From: Parapristionchus giblindavisi
Lineage: Eukaryota > Nematoda > Chromadorea > Rhabditida > Diplogasteridae
Direction: 5' to 3'
Assembly: GCA_943737045.1 (NCBI GenBank)
Contig: CALSFV010000286.1
Span: forward strand, 382,501 to 446,500
Length of the DNA: 64,000 bases
In this document: positions 61,942 through 64,000 of the stretch, piece by piece
Layout of the letters: every line of letters starts with the position of its first letter
Position numbering within the stretch: the stretch's first letter is position 1
Notes under the pieces: generated by a model
What the model was told of the DNA's origin: nothing
Database searches by the model: none
What the model saw: only the letters and a program-made list of their open reading frames with translations
Position numbers and translations under genes: made by a program

Positions 61942-63953
61942 TCAGCGCAACGAGTACGCATTCGAGAAGCTCATGTCAGAGATGCGCAATAGTCGGGAAC
62001 CACGATACATTGAAGACAATGGTACAGTTGATCTTTGATCTTTTAAATCATGATCTTTGATCTTTGATCTTTTAAATCATGATCTTTGATCTTTGAGACA
62101 TTGTCTTCCTGCCCGGTCCGAATCCTACGACAGCGGCTCTGATGTACGATCGTTTGGCTGTCTCTAACAGTAAACAGAATCGACGACAGAGACGACACAA
62201 TAATGTGGGAGGAGGAAACATCTTTGAGGTCTCTTTGGTCACTTTCATCTTTAAAGACGTGCATATTTCAAACTCTCTGCTCTGGCAATGCTCTCTCGTT
62301 TTCCTTATCTTCGAGAGAGCATGGCTAGAGCAGAGAGTAAAATTAGCTAGGGATGTATCTTTAGTACATACATTAGTACATTGATCTAGAACAAATTTAT
62401 ATTTGTACTTGCAGCCCGCTGTGCCGGATGTACGTCGAGCACTTGATGAATCAATCAGTTCTCAGCGGAAAACGGTAGGTTACTGTACGAGTACTGTAAT
62501 GGCTTAATCTGTAGTCGGTATTCATTGTTCGGTTGATTTGTCTTGTCATAACTTGAAGACAATAGTGCGCATAATGCAGTAAACGTTGTATTCATTTTGT
62601 TCAGATGCGCAAGTCCGGTATGCCATCCCAGTTCGAGCCTTCGATTCGTCCCGCGGTTCCCAAGAAGAGAGTCTTCGTCAGTCAGGTATACTGTAGTCGA
62701 TGAGGGATTTATTGATTGATCAACAGTTGTTTCAGAAGAAGACTGTTCATCACAATGTCGAGAAGCTCACGTATCATGAGAGCATGTACCATACGTCATG
62801 TAATCATGAATGTCTCAAGGTAGGATTGATCTTTGATCTTTTCGAATTGATATTATCGCATTTTTGTATACTGCAGTATATTAGCAACACGAAACAACGA
62901 ATCACCAGGTTGCATGCCTGGTCCATTCCACCCACCGACTTGATCTGTACGAATTAATCTTTGATCTCTTTGTATAGGGCATGGATGCAGATCCTTCCCT
63001 CTCTCGTTTCCATTCCTACTCTCCCTTCTTCATTCCCGTTATGTGTGGATGGAGGAGAATGGTTAGTTTTTTGCAATTATATTTATTTTCTTTGCTATTG
63101 TTTGTATTTTTCTATAACATTTTGCTCTAATTTCAGCGTGAGACGCACACGAAGAGGAAGGGAGCTAGGGTGAGATTCGTTTTCTTTTTTTCTATTCCTT
63201 TCCACCATTTTATCTATCTCCATACCGTCTTGCAATAAGTTATAGCGTACGTGGAAAACGTTCCGATAGATTGTTATGCAGATAAAAATTAGAATTTTTC
63301 TTACAAATCTGAAATAAATGCACGGTTTTGTTGTTGCTTCTGCAGTCAGCCATACTCGTAGATTGCAGCGTCCATTACGGATTTCTCTGGACATTGGTAA
63401 CGTATTCTAGATTATGGATACTCATTCATAACTATTTATTGGTTCCAGATCCTCGTCTACTATAGGGCTCCTTGCAGTCGCACTCTAAACTTCATGAGTG
63501 ATATCGCCGACTATCTAGAGGTATACGGTAGCCTGATATTTGATCTTTGCTCGTTTATTGATCCTTGATCTTTTCAGAATACACGATCAGAGCTCACGAT
63601 TGATCTCTTCTCGTTTGATCCCAAAGTAGACGAGACACGTTCTGTTATGCTCCCAGCTAAGTAAGTTATCGATCGATAAAATTAGGATTACGGTAGTTCT
63701 TACGTTTATCGATTGGTGCCTCATTCAGGTTCAAGGTGCTCGATGACTATTCGAACGGTCGTGAGGGTCGTCCTCTTCCTGTCTACAATGAAGTTGATTC
63801 TGAGAAGATTCCTGATGTGAGTGTGATTATTGATTGGTCGAGATATTATTGATTTTTTTCAGTTCCAATATTGTGCTCGTCGTTTCCCAATGACGGACAA
63901 GGTGAACTTGACGACGATCAACAAGCAGAATTGCTCGGGATGCTCGTGCACTG
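56076..63953 (+). CDS. met-2: MET-2, SETDB1-family H3K9 methyltransferase (truncated by window end)
   Basis: Thirty-seven exons join in phase for about 1298 residues: 56076-57116, 57172-57240, 57352-57406, 57679-57752, 57822-57884, 57951-58027, 58242-58320, 58492-58554, 59024-59111, 59175-59242, 59290-59355, 59456-59557, 59607-59654, 59706-59764, 59910-60015, 60070-60174, 60242-60354, 60469-60520, 60686-60784, 60990-61109, 61212-61304, 61387-61451, 61505-61577, 61627-61713, 61786-61881, 61946-62021, 62098-62228, 62415-62474, 62605-62685, 62736-62819, 62978-63061, 63137-63169, 63346-63396, 63449-63520, 63578-63660, 63729-63816, 63863-63953. Order: acidic repeat-rich N-terminus of about 350 residues; helical/coiled-coil middle; tudor region (GLYSGTIGARFDI, IFFDDNFDMFVNARK); Cys/His segment (HTSCNHECLK); MBD (GWRRM, VYYRAPCSRTLNFM); start of pre-SET (PLPVYNEVDSEKIPDFQYC, NCSGCSCTG). 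The SET domain lies beyond the edge. SETDB1 enzymes methylate H3K9 to silence repeats and heterochromatin. Confidence 0.92.
56592..56772 (+). repeat. Coding EIKDQ tandem repeats in met-2 exon 1
   Basis: GAGATCAAAGATCAA, encoding EIKDQ, occurs exactly at about 56235, 56412, 56442, 56592, 56619, 56646 and 56727. Copies from 56592 to 56726 have a 27-bp period (ESEEIKDQ plus one variable residue). The remaining copies are scattered through the acidic N-terminus. Confidence 0.85.
57468..57658. mobile_element. MITE with ATACATTTTC..ACCCTCGC ends
   Basis: This fills met-2 intron 3. Termini TACATTTTCATACCCTCGC and GCGAGGGTACCGAAAATGTA are inverted repeats. Inside, TTAACCCACTATATAA and TTACCCACTACATAA repeat, with AATTCGTTATTTTCGC-type symmetry. 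About 190 bp and non-coding. Confidence 0.65.
62252..62364. mobile_element. Hairpin MITE, family A, copy 4
   Basis: In met-2 intron 27. Outer CTTTAAAGACGTGCAT and GATGTATCTTTAG; inner CTCTGCTCTGGCAATGCTC, TCGAGAGAGCATGGC and AGAGCAGAGAGTAAAATTAG pair as in the other copies. Confidence 0.65.
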
Positions 63954-64000
63954 GTGAATATTACTATTATTATAGTTTTTTTTCAATAGAAACTATATAC

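Overview
The window is nuclear DNA from a nematode. It has many short introns with TTTCAG-type acceptors, ATG codons lying directly behind acceptor-like TTTCAG/TTACAG sequences (candidate spliced-leader trans-splice sites), T-rich introns full of TTGATT and TACGGTA/TACTGTA motifs, and nematode-type gene families. LMBR1-like and met-2 sit side by side, as I recall they do on C. elegans chromosome III (cosmid R05D3), and hmt-1 is also on chromosome III there. That suggests Caenorhabditis or a close rhabditid; I cannot name the species, and the intron and repeat content is not that of C. elegans.

Layout. 1-15,000 is repeat-rich. It holds a foldback element with a 9-bp target duplication (105-758), a second foldback (1680-2715), a GT92 glycosyltransferase gene lacking its 5' end (2821-5974), a foldback at 7303-7811, a small unrecognised gene with a frame break (8195-9490), a 2.7-kb inverted repeat with two 767-bp arms (9470-12202), a coiled-coil fragment and a Tc1/mariner-type foldback (12933-14727). 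15,315-27,004 is a C2H2 zinc-finger gene on +, with one 6.9-kb intron almost entirely made of four transposon-type insertions among (AT)n tracts. 27,705-36,735 is hmt-1 on -, 24 exons and 810 residues, convergent with the zinc-finger gene. 39,627-43,415 is a 12-exon IPI1/TEX10-like gene on -. 44,454-54,702 is an LMBR1-like membrane protein on +, 20 exons and 706 residues, divergent from the IPI1/TEX10-like gene; its introns carry a truncated non-LTR retrotransposon and two copies of a SINE-like repeat. 56,076 to the right edge is met-2 (SETDB1 family) on +, 37 exons here, cut off before the SET domain.

Functions. hmt-1 (heavy-metal ABC transport), the IPI1/TEX10 homologue (60S ribosome maturation), LMBR1-like (membrane receptor or scaffold) and met-2 (H3K9 methylation) are unrelated housekeeping or stress genes; nothing points to one pathway or operon. 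All exon models were built by hand from splice signals and reading-frame continuity. For the zinc-finger, hmt-1, IPI1, LMBR1 and met-2 genes every exon-exon phase closes, which is strong internal support.

Most notable: (1) intronic TGATCTTTGATC arrays, mostly in sense orientation in genes on both strands; (2) the same motif, reversed, inside the first met-2 coding exon, where it encodes EIKDQ repeats; (3) a natural hexahistidine at the C-terminus of HMT-1; (4) TACGGTA embedded in many 5' splice sites; (5) several families of hairpin and foldback elements.
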